Assembly: GCA_012064415.1 (NCBI GenBank)
Contig: SSNU01000235.1
Location: 1-64,000 of the forward strand
DNA length: 64,000 bases
Direction: 5' to 3'
Source of the DNA: Gyrodactylus bullatarudis
Taxonomy: Eukaryota > Platyhelminthes > Monogenea > Gyrodactylidea > Gyrodactylidae
Part shown: one piece after another, positions 1 through 11,278 of the stretch
Layout: the number at the start of each line of letters is the position of its first letter
Numbering within the stretch: position 1 is the stretch's first letter
Translations under genes and position numbers: made by a program
The notes under the pieces: generated by a model
The model's database searches: none
Seen by the model: the letters and a program-made list of their open reading frames with translations, nothing else
Told to the model about the DNA's origin: nothing

Positions 1-125
1 CTGGTCTTTGCCCAGAGTTCTTCTCCTGATATCACAAACTTCAAATATGCTGATGATATCAAGATATTATGTCCTATCAAACAGATCTCCGAAACCATTC
101 AACAAGAGCTTATTCACTTAGACTC
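1..125 (+). pseudogene. LINE reverse transcriptase fragment
   Basis: Translating from base 1 gives about 42 residues containing the reverse-transcriptase catalytic box YADD (bases 46-57) in the context of a non-LTR retrotransposon, followed by a stop created at the junction with the foldback element that starts at 126. The minus-strand region near 10.7 kb encodes a close relative with the same YADDIKIL context and continues where this copy is cut off. The fragment is open on its left side because the window starts inside it. Confidence 0.7.
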
Positions 126-955
126 ATAATAAGATTTATATAAAAACCTCCTCTTTGTTCATCTTCTCACAAGTGTGTACGTATGAGCATCTTTGGGTAC
201 AGTGAACAACTCTCAAAAAGAACTGACTGAAATATTAATTACACTAATCTACTAATGATTAACTAGACGCAAATAAAATTATTTTCCACCAATTTGATCT
301 ACTTTAAGGGTCAACAGGTTCAATATAGATTTTTTTCTTCGACAATCGAACCTCTGGTATAATAATTGTTAGGTAATAATAATTAGATTGATATTTTGAT
401 TTTCTAAAGTTGTATTCGCTATCATACGGTTCTTAGTAATTCCTATGTAAGTTGGTAACGAGACTTCAGTTAGTATTTATACTACATTAGCTCTAGTGAA
501 ATCTCAAATGATTGAATAAGAAAGAATCTTACATTAAATTTCACACATGAAAAAATTGAGAACTCATTCTATAGTTCCACCCTCATCAAGGATCATAAGT
601 AAGCCTTCTCTGAGAAACGAACCTCAGGTCTAATGCTCGCTAGACAAGCACTCGATCGATTAGTCCAATCTCAAGTACCCAGTTTGTGTGAGATTCATTC
701 ATGCTTACCTAACAATTATTATACCAGAGGTTCGATTGTCGAAGAAAAAAATCTATATTGAACCTGTTGACCCTTAAAGTAGATCAAATTGGTGGAAAAT
801 AATTTTATTTGCGTCTAGTTAATCATTAGTAGATTAGTTTAATTAATATTTCAGTCAGTTCTTTTTGAGAGTTGTTCACTGTACCCAAAGATGCTCATAC
901 GTACACACTTGTGAGAAGATGAACAAAGAGGAGGTTTTTATATAAATCTTATTAT
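126..955. mobile_element. Foldback element with 250-bp inverted arms
   Basis: Bases 126-375 are repeated almost exactly as the reverse complement at 709-955, leaving a central loop of about 333 bp with no ORF. The arms begin and end with ATAATAAG / CTTATTAT. It has inserted directly behind the LINE fragment at 1-125, whose reading frame stops at the junction. No transposase is present, so it is a non-autonomous foldback or MITE type. The target duplication could not be fixed because both ends are AT-rich. Confidence 0.8.
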
Positions 956-2106
956 AAAAATATCAGATCTATTTTTATAATTTTTGTAGAGTCAATTGGA
1001 TAGATAATTCCTTGAAATAAATGTACAAACTAAAAATGCTTATACACTTCTGCCCCATTTTCATTTACCAATGATATTCGAGTATTATTCCGACCAATGA
1101 AATTAAAGCTAGAATTATCATTATCCCTTCGATTCACTCTCAACTTTTAGGATCCATTTATCGATGATTTCCCAAGTCTCTATAGATAATTATACATCAT
1201 TTTACAGAAAATTTTCTATTCTTTTTTAAGGTAAAAAAATTATTTTTCTAAGATCTTCTGTAACTTTGTTATCCATGATTTTTTGTCTTGAGATTTACAC
1301 CATAAAATTTTATGTCTCATGACCAAATTTCATTCTAGTTATTCAAAAATCCGCTGATGATTTGAAGTTTAATTCAAATTATCTTAGGAAAAAGGTTTAC
1401 TTAAAAATCCCAAAACCCAGTTTCATTCACTCACCCCTTTTCATTTATCCTAAGCTAGATAAACATTACAAAAATCGTTCATACATGACGTCAGGAATAA
1501 TAAATCGCCTTACTTTAACGTATACTATTAGGGGTATATCAAATTATTTTTTCTCAAACAATTTTTAATATTTTTGAGGGGATATATTTCTTCCTGGCGA
1601 CAGTATTACCAATTTGTCCCAAAATCTCCCACGATCGTCATACATCAACAAATATTTCAAGGATGCACCTCATTATGATTAGAATACTATATTTGATGAA
1701 AAAGAATTAAAAACTTATTAAATAAGAGAGATATTCAGAAATTTAGCATAAACGTAGTAAAAATTCATTGACAATTGAGCGGCAAATTTAAAATAATTCG
1801 AACCATAAGCCTAAATACTGCACCGGGGAAGCCTTTTAAATGCATAGTTCATTAGAAAATATTGTTCAGAATTTAATTTTCTATAGAATGAGTCTATCAG
1901 TTTTAATAGTGTGTTTAATATAGTGTATAGAGTACCCCAATCCTTTTGAAAAACACTAACATGGATATGTGATAGACCTCCTTTTTTATCTTAAATTCTC
2001 ACAGCATGCTTGTAATATTCAATCACTATGCTGAACTTATAACACATTTTGATCATACCAAAGATTTATTCTTATTTATATTCAAATATTTTGTAGATTT
2101 CGGTCT
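956..2106. other. AT-rich stretch without a recognisable gene
   Basis: A 68-codon ORF at 1362 has low-complexity content and no recognisable motif. I see no other structure between the foldback element and the Mutator-like element. Confidence 0.5.
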
Positions 2107-2115
2107 TTTTCAAAT

Positions 2116-4223
2116 GAGTTAATTATATTTTTGACTACACTTACTCTCATATTCACTTTTTTGACTACATTTTTACAGTTTTGACTACAGTTTGAAAATA
2201 TTTTTTACTTTTGACAACATTTTTTTCCATATTTTACATATTTGACTATAGTTAAATTCCAATTAAAATATTGAGAATTTTTTCCAGATTTATTTTGACT
2301 ATAGTTAATTTAGATTTTACATTTTTGACTAGACTTTTTTGCATTCTTGACTATATAATTCCTAGGATCTCACAAAGGTTATTGATTGATAATTATAATT
2401 ATAATTTATGCTGTTAATTTAATGGAGAATATAATTTGGGTAATCTCCGTGTTATTATTATTCGCTTTTTTCAATTATAATTGACCATATTTACAAGTTC
2501 GAAAAAAATAAAACGTAATCAAATTAGTAACCATGACCTTAAAGCCCCTTTATGAAATATTGCCTTATACACACAACTAACCAATGATTTCCATTTATTA
2601 ACATCGTTTTTAAAAGGGGTGAGATTCCTGAAATAACCAATAGGAATCATTTTCCTTAAACTTAAATTTGAAAGAAACTTTTTCACATTCAAGATGGAAA
2701 CCTCTTACGAAATCAAGAAAATTTACAATACTGTTGATCAAGCTAAAAGCGCAGTACATATTCTCTCTATGAATATTCAAACTAGAAGATTTTCTAAATT
2801 AGAATTTATTGCATAACTCGGGAATCTTTTTCGATCTAAAAATTTCACCGGATAGAGAGCTCGAATATGTTTGCCATTCTAAAAATGCATTTCAGAATTC
2901 TGCTCCGTTAATCGCTCTAGATGAATGCCATATGAAACAATCATGCAATTATACTTTCTTAGTTGCAACAGGTATTGATGGTAACTTTGAAATTTATCCA
3001 ATAGCTATTGCTTTCGCTTCTAATGAGAATTATAAATACTGGTCCATTTTTATCGGAAATCTCAATACATCTCTTCAACTTGAAGACAAAAAAGAATTTG
3101 ATAATTATTTCAGACAGAGAGAAAGGTCTGATGAAATCGGTATCAGAAATTCTTCCACAATCTAATCATTCCTACTGCTTTACCATATTAGCAGAAAAAT
3201 TAAAACCAAATTCCGAACCAATATAAACAGACTTTTATGGAAAGCGGCAATGTAAGAAAAAGAATCAAATTTCTGGAGTGCAATAGAAGAAACAAATCGT
3301 GAAATTTTCGATTATCTCGTAAATATACCCGTGAAAAATTGGGCAAATCACTCTTTTCCAGCTTGTCGTTATGGCCAACTTACATCCAATATTGCCGAAT
3401 CATTTAATAATTCCTTGCGTGAATTGAGAAAGCTTCACTCGTTCAACTGCATTTATAGATATTGTCTAAATGAAATCGACAGACTAGTAAAGAAGAATGA
3501 GATCTATTCATCTATGAAATCAACATTTTCCAAGAATTTCGAAGAGAAGTTAAAAATTATTATCGAAGAAGCCCAAAAACTTGTAGTAAAAAAATCAACA
3601 AATGATGGTGAATACTTTGTAATGAATAAACCACCATCTGATGTTTTCAAAGTGTTCAATTTGTACGAAATGATGTGCTCGTGTAACAAGGCAAGATTCA
3701 TCGGTTCGCCTTGCAAACATTTTTTCGCTGTAGCTATTTATTCTCTAATAGATTGGACTGATCACATAGAAAAAATATATAAGACTGACACTCTGAGAAA
3801 AATTCATTCATCTAAAATATTCCTACCAGATTTGGATTCTCTTAAAGAAAGTGAAATTCTAAGCCTGACTGCAAATCGAAAACGAGGTCGACCTAGGGTG
3901 AAACGACTGAAATCGAATTGACTATTATAAATATTTATAATGTATATTTTTTCTTTTTTAATACTTGAATATAGACGTAGATCCTAAAAACGTAAAATTG
4001 AAAAGTGTAGTCAAAAATGTAAAATCTAAATTAACTATAGTCAAAATAAATCTGGAAAAAATTCTCAATATTTTAATTGGAATTAACTATAGTCAAATGT
4101 GTAAAATATGGAAAAAAATGTAGTCAAAAGTAAAAAATATTTTCAAACTGTAGTCAAAACTGTAAAAATTGTAGTCAAAAAAGTAAATATGAGAGTAAGT
4201 GTAGTCAAAAATATAATTAACTC
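2116..4223 (+). mobile_element. Mutator-like (MULE) element with decayed transposase
   Basis: The element is flanked by a perfect 9-bp direct repeat TTTTCAAAT at 2107-2115 and 4224-4232, the target-site length expected for Mutator-like elements. Its ends are inverted repeats of about 225 bp (2116-2340 and 4000-4223) starting GAGTTAATTATA. Each arm carries seven or eight spaced copies of the word TTTGACTA (C/T), all in the same direction within an arm. Inside lies a single SWIM-type transposase gene broken by frameshifts. The intact target duplication suggests the insertion is not ancient, although the enzyme is dead. Confidence 0.88.
2694..3921 (+). pseudogene. MULE transposase pseudogene
   Basis: The reading frame starts with an ATG at 2694 and must change frame near 2805 and again near 3090, with a stop at about 3254, so no full-length protein can be made. 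The segments together match a MULE transposase. A first catalytic Asp lies in the LDECHM context (about 2917-2940), a second in the SDREKGL context (about 3108-3128), and a SWIM zinc finger of form CxC...CxH lies at about 3678-3720 (CSCN...PCKHFF). A basic tail follows, ending at 3921. The final intact block is 3331-3921 (196 codons). Confidence 0.82.
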
Positions 4224-4232
4224 TTTTCAAAT

Positions 4233-5639
4233 CTGTCACCGTCCCTCTTTTTCCATCAGATTCAAAATAATTGATTAAAAAAGTCATGGCATCAATTATC
4301 AACTACAAGAATAATTACAATTATTTCATTGGCATATGACGATTCACGATAGAAATATCCTTTTGGGTTAAAATTATTACAAACTTTATTAAAAGAACCT
4401 CTGAACTTTAGCCAAATTTATTGAGAGTTAACCTATCAAATTGATAGCATCAATGACAAAAGTTATTTTGGGTCTGATAAATTTTCGTCTTGTAAAATGT
4501 TAAAACCTTGTTTAGCTTGATAATAGTATGAGTTGGGCACCCATAAAAAATGACAAAGTCCACTTCAGTACCTTGTTGAATTAGCTGAATTTTCTTCTCT
4601 AAAATTGTTTCTGCCATTTGACTATCTCTTATTCTATTCTTTAAAAGTGCTAGAATCTCTTCTGCTTGTTTCTTGGTTATATCCAAGTATTGTTGTGATT
4701 TTCATCTAGAGAAATTTCAAGTGAATATTTAGTGATAAAACTTATAAATCAGTATCTCATCAGACTATTACACCGGCGTCTGGCCTCAATCCTTTATGGG
4801 TCCACCGTTATGAAAGTAAATATTTACTCGCTACTTATAATAAACTGAACGAGAAATATGACTTGTCAAATTGTGACAACCTCAACTCCATAAAAAATAT
4901 TACGAAACAAATCCTATCTAAAATCGACTACTCCCAATCTCTCCTATATTCCTGATCTTCATTAAGTACACCTTTCTTATTTTTCAATATAGATTTTTTT
5001 TGCGAGAAATATTAACAAAAAATTTTCAATTCTTGTTATAAAAGTGGCGAATTAAACATGAAACTATTTGAGATTGCATTGAAAATTTTACCATCATCAT
5101 AAGACGAAGAATTCGAATTTGGCCATAGAGGTTGGATAAAATATCTCCAAGAAAAAGTGATAAACTCCTGAATTTTGGATCATTTTACTTCGTGATAATA
5201 CCAGCTTTTAATTAATTCAAATTTTCGAAATCGATAAAATTTTCAAGTTCAAAGGTTAATAGAGGCTTTATTTTTCAGATTGATTTTTTTGCATTTTAAC
5301 AGCTTATTGAGTTATATTCTAATGGGATCCTGACCATCTGGAGAAAATTATTGAATATTTTTTAAATTCTCGTCTTCATGTTAACTAGCTTCAGATCTTG
5401 GTATCATTGAAGAGGAAAAAGAAATTCCGCACTAATTGATACTCAATACATCAGTGGGAATTTATGTTTGGTCTCTTGACAGACTTTTTAAATTGATTAA
5501 AAAGGTTTAACCAATTTTTGTTAGAAAATGCCAGACAGAATTAATAGACATTTTTTTCTTTGAAATTACATATTTATTAAATCAAAATAAAACATGAAAT
5601 TAGATAATTGAGAAAGTAAAAGATAAGAAGAAAGAAAAA
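4233..5639. other. Intergenic repeats; right arm of a foldback copy
   Basis: The stretch ending near 5392 carries the terminal word of the foldback family seen at 21.7, 45.4 and 53.4 kb (CTTCATGTTAACTAGCTT). A minus-strand ORF of 78 codons at 4450-4686 looks mildly protein-like (Gln/Glu/Lys-rich helix) but has an in-frame stop just upstream, no family I recognise and no matching exon, so it is not called. Confidence 0.4.
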
Positions 5640-5651
5640 AAGATAAGAAAT

Positions 5652-6010
5652 AAAATTATGGCATATTTCAAATCTCGAGTTAGCGTCAATTTTACCTCCA
5701 ATATTTTGAACTTTGAATTGAAAATTTCGTTTGATTTCAATGTGAGAAAGTGATCAAAAGTTGATTTTAAGTATTAGACAAAGAAATCAAATATACTGAA
5801 TCAGATTTTGAGAACCACCCCATCTTGTGAAAATCAAAATTCGATTTTTTGATCATTTTTGACAATCAATGAAAATCGGTTTTTTTGTCTAATTGTGATC
5901 CTTAAAATCCACTTCAGATAACTCTCTCAAGTTAAATCAACAAAAATTTTAAACTTAAAGTTCAAAGTGGAGGTTTGGTGCTAACTCGAGATTTGAAATA
6001 TGCCATAATT
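5652..6010. repeat. Foldback-family internal remnant
   Basis: The sequence reading TATGGCATATTTCAAATCTC near 5660 returns as its reverse complement near 5985-6005. Blocks such as GTGATCAAAAGTTGATTTT are shared with the foldback copies at 40.0 and 45.6 kb. It lacks the outer arms, so it is a truncated copy. Confidence 0.55.
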
Positions 6011-6244
6011 TTTTTCGAATTAGTCAGATACTGAGATTCCAAGAAAATGTTCATCAGAAGGTTAATTTTAGTGAAAGTCGGAACAAAGAAATGATTTTTA
6101 ATAGTTAATAGTTAGATCTAATATTATTTTGATTTGTTAAAATCTATAGATAAAAATAAAATGAACAAGACTTGATCCTCTTTTTCCATTATATATTACA
6201 GATTTACTTTGAATTACATTTTAATCACAAGAGAAGAGATAAAA

Positions 6245-6471
6245 TCAATAGTTGAACTCATCATTTGCCGTATCAAAATTAATACAAATTTCTTCGCACT
6301 CTCTTTGCGTCCTAAAATTATTCCCGATATTCTTGTAGCCATAGTAGTTGAAAGAGGAACATTTCTTCAGTTTATTGTTGAAGAACCAACGTCTTCTTGA
6401 ACCCAAGCCGAACTCCCCATAATCCAAACTCATCAAACATCTCCGGGGAACAGCAGTCGATGCTTGTACGA
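6245..6471 (-). CDS. Kunitz (BPTI) domain protein, last exon
   Basis: On the minus strand an exon opens after the acceptor ...TTTCATTAG at 6472-6480 and ends at TGA 6245-6247, giving about 75 residues. It contains a Kunitz domain: first Cys in RRCLM, then RWFFNNKLKKC, the FNYYGY block, NNFRTQRECEEIC and a short tail. Cysteines equivalent to BPTI C5, C30, C51 and C55 are present. The C14 and C38 positions are Phe and Tyr, so the reactive-loop disulphide is missing, and there is one extra residue between positions 14 and 30. Kunitz domains are usually secreted serine-protease inhibitors. A signal-peptide exon would be expected upstream but I could not find it, so the gene is partial. Confidence 0.7.
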
Positions 6472-6480
6472 CTAATGAAA

Positions 6481-9400
6481 TAAAAATTTATTTTTTAGGA
6501 AAACTGGAATATTTTTTTGTAAATTATGAAAGTAATCAAGTTAGTCAAAATTTATTAACGCATTTCGATAGAAGAAGTCTATGATTAATAATCCCGGCTA
6601 TTGAGTACTGACAAATTCTAACAAGGATAGAATAGTTGGTCCTTTTCCCAAATAAACATTTTATTTGGAAATCGAGAAAAATTAGTTTTCAAACCCTGTT
6701 TTTGATCTGAGATCTGATTTCGATTAAAAAATTTTTTTGTCTCTCGCAACTCTTCGGGGTATTTTTAGATTGATCGCAATAAAAATTTAAGCTGAAAAAT
6801 CACATATTTTGCGTCAGCGTCAAATATGAGGCGAAGACTATTTCCAGAACAACTTTATACAGTCTCAAAATTGTCACATAATACACTAACGGGAGTCTCC
6901 TAACATGGCAAAGCTTACAGGATATTTTTCGATTACGTCATCGGTAATAAAAGACGGGGTATATAGCTAAAATCAGGTTAAAAATGGAAATATTTTAGAT
7001 TTTCATTAGAAAACGAAAATCCCGATCATATCAACTCTGAACTCGTCTAGGTTTCACCCTTTATTATAGTGACGCACAAAACCTGGGCAAGTAGACCAAC
7101 TTTTCATTCTGCATCGAATCGAGTTATTTTTATAGACGTAGGACGAAAAAAATTATCTCGCTTATTAATGGAGCTAGACTTATGGAAAAAGGTTTAGAAT
7201 CAAGAGCATAGTGATATTAGCCGGAATAGAAAATTTTATTATTTTATAGTCATGTTCAAAATTGATTTGGCGCTTCAGAATAGATGAGGTTTTTGAAAAT
7301 TAATGGTCGTACTTATGAGTAATCAAGGAAAAATATTTCGATCGGTAATTTTTCGGATAATGCATTTTCTAGGAAGTTTAGCGTATAGGTGTGAAGAAAA
7401 AAATGTCGTAAATACTGGTCGTCGTATCAGGTAAATATCTTACATTTAGTATGAAAATGAAGGGTAAAAATTATTCTGACTATAAGAAGAAGATTTAGGA
7501 AAGAAAAATAAATAAATTTCAAATACATTCAAAATAGAAAAAATTATCAAATTTGTCATCTTAGTGAAATGCTATGATCATTCTTTTCTTTAATCTTCCC
7601 CAAGTCTTACGTTTAGTAAAAATATTAGTAAAAGTGGATTTGATTGGAATTAAACCAAACTTCTTCCAAAGCTTCTTCGAGTCCTTTAAATAATTATAAT
7701 TATCACTCATAATTTATGACTCAATTTTCAAACTTTATTCTAAAAATAAAGCTAAAATTCGATTTTGTAAAAGTCATTTTTCGTTTCCTCAAGCCATCTT
7801 CCCCCATGACTCATGATCATTGGTACATACATTAGGGTGGGTCCCTCCATGAATCGTCACCCGACTTTTCATACTATTTAAGGGACGTTGATTCAGAATA
7901 TGGGCTTTATATTGGCATCACTAGCTTAGAAATGCTTTCAGAATTTTTGATGGTTCAGAATCTCTTTACTACTTGTAAGAAAATACACGAATGACAAAAT
8001 TCATGATAACATATAGAAAAACGTTTCACGATAATTTCAGAGTATAACGATGGCTCCTGCAACATTTGAGTATTTGGAAGACTCATTTTAATGAACCTAA
8101 TCTTGAAAGTTGTGGCTAAAAATTATGGTTTAAATAGCTATTATATTTAGTTCTAGTATGGAGGTTGAATACGATAAACAAACTGGTGAAAGTAATTTAC
8201 TTGTTTAACTAATGTTTAATCATCCTGTTTATGATTTTTAAAAGTGTGAGAATAGTAGCTTTTAGATGATATTCCACAATCAACTGATTTCTCATATCAT
8301 ATATCAAATTTTTTTAACTAAAATTAAATTTCAATTTAAAAATCAACCTACTTTCAAATAGCCATATAATGCTTCAAGGTGAAGAATTCCTAAAGCTTTC
8401 AGGCGCATATTACAACTTTCTAACTTGTATTTTCTTAAACTAGGTGTCTATGTTAGTATCAAAACTCGAGTGACTTTTTTTATTTTCCAAAATTCAAAAT
8501 CCTCTCTAACATACATATTCCTTGTAGTTCTTAAGGTTAATTTTGTATTGAAAACTAACTCGATTACAATTTCAAATGTATTTTAAAATGTTACAACATT
8601 TCTGGAAAAGAAGTTAGCGTATTTGCATATAATAAATGTAAAATTTATTTGCTCATATATGTAGTGAATCAAGTACCTACCTCAAATTAATAGTCATGAA
8701 TTCAAGTGTTTACTCCTATGAATTTTTTGGGAAATTCTACTTTTGTTCTCAGATAACTCTGAGAATAGATTTTCAACATTAATAAAATCCTCTGTATCTT
8801 CTTATTACTAAAATCTATCCCAGAATTGTAGATTGCAATTCGTAATGTACATAGTTTTAAAAATTGAGCTATACTCTAACGAATATTCTCGGTCACCGCT
8901 ACCCTCATTATTAGTTATAATTCATAATAAGGTAATTGACTCACTTGCTAAAAATAGTATTGCCAGTAAAACTAAATTATTCATCATGTAGTTGATCCGA
9001 ATTTGCATTGTATGTGTCTAATTCAAATCTGACATAGTTACCATTTTTATAGGTGAATGAGCTTGTTTAGTTCACTAGAATAGGTTTGTAGATGCCTCTC
9101 TAACTCTATCCATCTTTTTTATCAGATATATTTCAGATTGATCAAGATTTCTCTTCTTTTGTTCTGCAGAGCAAAATTAGAGTTTTTTATTCTCCATCTT
9201 TTTTTGTTTGAAGCTATTTCAAATAAAACATGATGTAAGTTTGAAATTAATCTCATGTTTAATTAAGTTACAATTTTATTTCTCGCATTCAAATTTCTTT
9301 CAAGTATACACAGTAAATTATTCAGACAGTAAACTTTGTTAGATTTTGGATATTGATATTGTTTTTGTCAATAACCAAATCTTCAATTTAGGCTATTTTT

Positions 9401-10129
9401 TATTTTCAACATTCAATGAATTAACTAAACTCCTTAGAAAGTTTATTATCCGAAAAATAATCGATCGAAATATTTCATTAATTTTTCCTTGATTCATGAG
9501 ATTTCTTTGTTCGTTCTGATTAAACGATTCGTTTTAATTTATTTTTTGTCAAAAAATAAGTATACATTTCAGATGGTAAGTGGAACCAAGCTAAAGGATT
9601 ATGAGGAATTCTTATCATCCAGAGACCATGGTAGAAAGATAGAATTAGAATCAAAGTGGATCAGTCTGAGGAAAATTTAGATTTAATCGAGAAATCACTT
9701 TCGGAAGATAACAAAAATGTCCTTTGATAATTATTAGGGCCTCAAAAATATGTGATCATGAATTGATTTATTAGCGCTAAGGAAATTATTAGCATATTTT
9801 TTGCATTTATGGATTTTATGTCATTTATTAGGACTTGAAAGAATTATCATGAGTATACTTAAAAGGAGTATCTTTTGCTTTAATAATCTATTTATTTAAA
9901 TCTAACATGAAAATGTACTCAAAATTCATTTGGAAACTGCTTTTGTAAGTAAGGGAATATTTTTAGCTTTTATGATTGAAAATAAGCCCGAATATGCCTT
10001 TATAACTTTCGACCCTGTGTGGCTATAGATTTTTGCAGGTTTTGAAACCCCTAGGTTCAAAGATTAAAATTAATTTTTAAAAAATAACGCTTTTCTTTTT
10101 TAATACGCGTGTTGATTGATATAAATAAG
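6481..10129. other. Long stretch without a firm gene; one possible exon
   Basis: No conserved domain is visible. One stretch resembles a terminal exon: after the acceptor-like ...ACATTTCAG at about 9565-9573 the plus strand reads 35 codons to a TAG at 9680, with charged content (KLKDYEEFLSSRDHGRKIEL). No upstream exon or family could be identified. The rest is AT-rich sequence without structure I can name. Confidence 0.3.
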
Positions 10130-10990
10130 ATTTATATTTTTAAAAAATTAATAAAATAGTTATGTTTATCTGGTACTAATTCTGGAATGATTTTTACAAT
10201 TTGAGATAATTTCTGGTTTTTAAAAACATAAAAATTTAATTGGAATTTGTGTTTAAGAGGGTGCAGAGTAGTCAACAAGATAGTAAAGCCTCTTGAAGAA
10301 CGTAGATAATAACAGAGGTCCAAAGGAGAGGGAATCTTATGGTATGGTGATGCAGAATTCTCATCCAAATTGGGTAGAGATTTGATATGTTGAGAAGTTT
10401 TTTATACCTATATGGTCTAAAACAAGATCGGAAAATTGAAGGGTTTCAGTTTTTAATTGTGCTCGCTGGTAGGTTATATAATAAAGATGCTCTGTAGTCG
10501 AGATGGGGTAGAATAATCCAATGGTGGCAGCATGAATTGAGGTATTAAGTTTATTATTTTAGTTCAGTCCCAGATCTTTAATCTGGGATACCAATAAGGA
10601 GGGAAGATTTGGCTCCAGTTGAATATTGGTAGTAAGACAGTTTTACAGTGGTTAACGGACAGTCCAGTTTGTGCAAGTGATAAGTCTAAGAGAGTGAACT
10701 CTTGTTGAATCGTTTCGGAGTCCTGTTTGATAGAAAATAATATCTTGATATCATCGGCATATCTGTGATATCAGGAGATGAGGAGGAAATCTGGGCAAAG
10801 ACCAGATTGAACAGTTTGAGCCAATTATGGATCCTTGCGGGATCCCAGAACTAATTTGTGACAGGGTAGATTAAGAGCCATATTTGGTCCGGTTTTGTAG
10901 GAGTTCAAGAATACGGTTGGTATCATCAACTTGATGTTAACCATATTTCTTATGAGAGATTCTTTAATGGAATGTCTGAAATGAGTCTGG
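10130..10990 (-). pseudogene. LINE (non-LTR) reverse transcriptase fragment
   Basis: The minus strand encodes broken pieces of a reverse transcriptase. Reading from 10990 downward there is the GIPQGS block (about 10830-10850), the LFNLVFAQ segment, then YADDIKIL (about 10750) and the typical Gly-Leu-Ser-Val-Asn region. Frame changes occur throughout, including a deletion just before YADD. The same family gives the fragment at 1-125. The part at 10132-10368 is probably the C-terminal region of the same element. Confidence 0.72.
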
Positions 10991-11278
10991 AAAGCTACAT
11001 CAATTCAGACTCAAATTTGATATTTCAGCTTAGCTGGAGAAAAAAGACAGCATAAATTTTTTGACCTTTTATTCACTCTATAACTAGACAAGATTAATTA
11101 CTTTTTGATTTCATAGCAATGAACCAAACTTAGTGAGTAGGTTCTCATTAACAAAAGATTGTAATTTCTGCAAAAAATTATTATCTATTACAGTGGCATA
11201 AAAAGGAAGAAATTTTGCATATTTCAAGATAATTGTATTTAGAAATTCTCAATAGACTCATGAATAAAATGAAACGAA

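Noticed and set aside
4450..4686. Minus-strand 78-codon ORF with helical composition
   Set aside because: Stop just upstream, start only by TTG, no domain, no partner exon; could be a relic but not supported.
7020..7480. Possible signal-peptide exon for the Kunitz gene
   Set aside because: No Met-initiated hydrophobic segment with a donor of the right phase could be found.
9574..9680. Possible terminal exon after ACATTTCAG on the plus strand
   Set aside because: Protein-like for 35 codons but no upstream exon or family; kept only as a remark in the intergenic entry.
9960..10000. Plus-strand GCCCGAA word resembling a hammerhead spacer
   Set aside because: No CTGANGA box at the right distance and no stem I.
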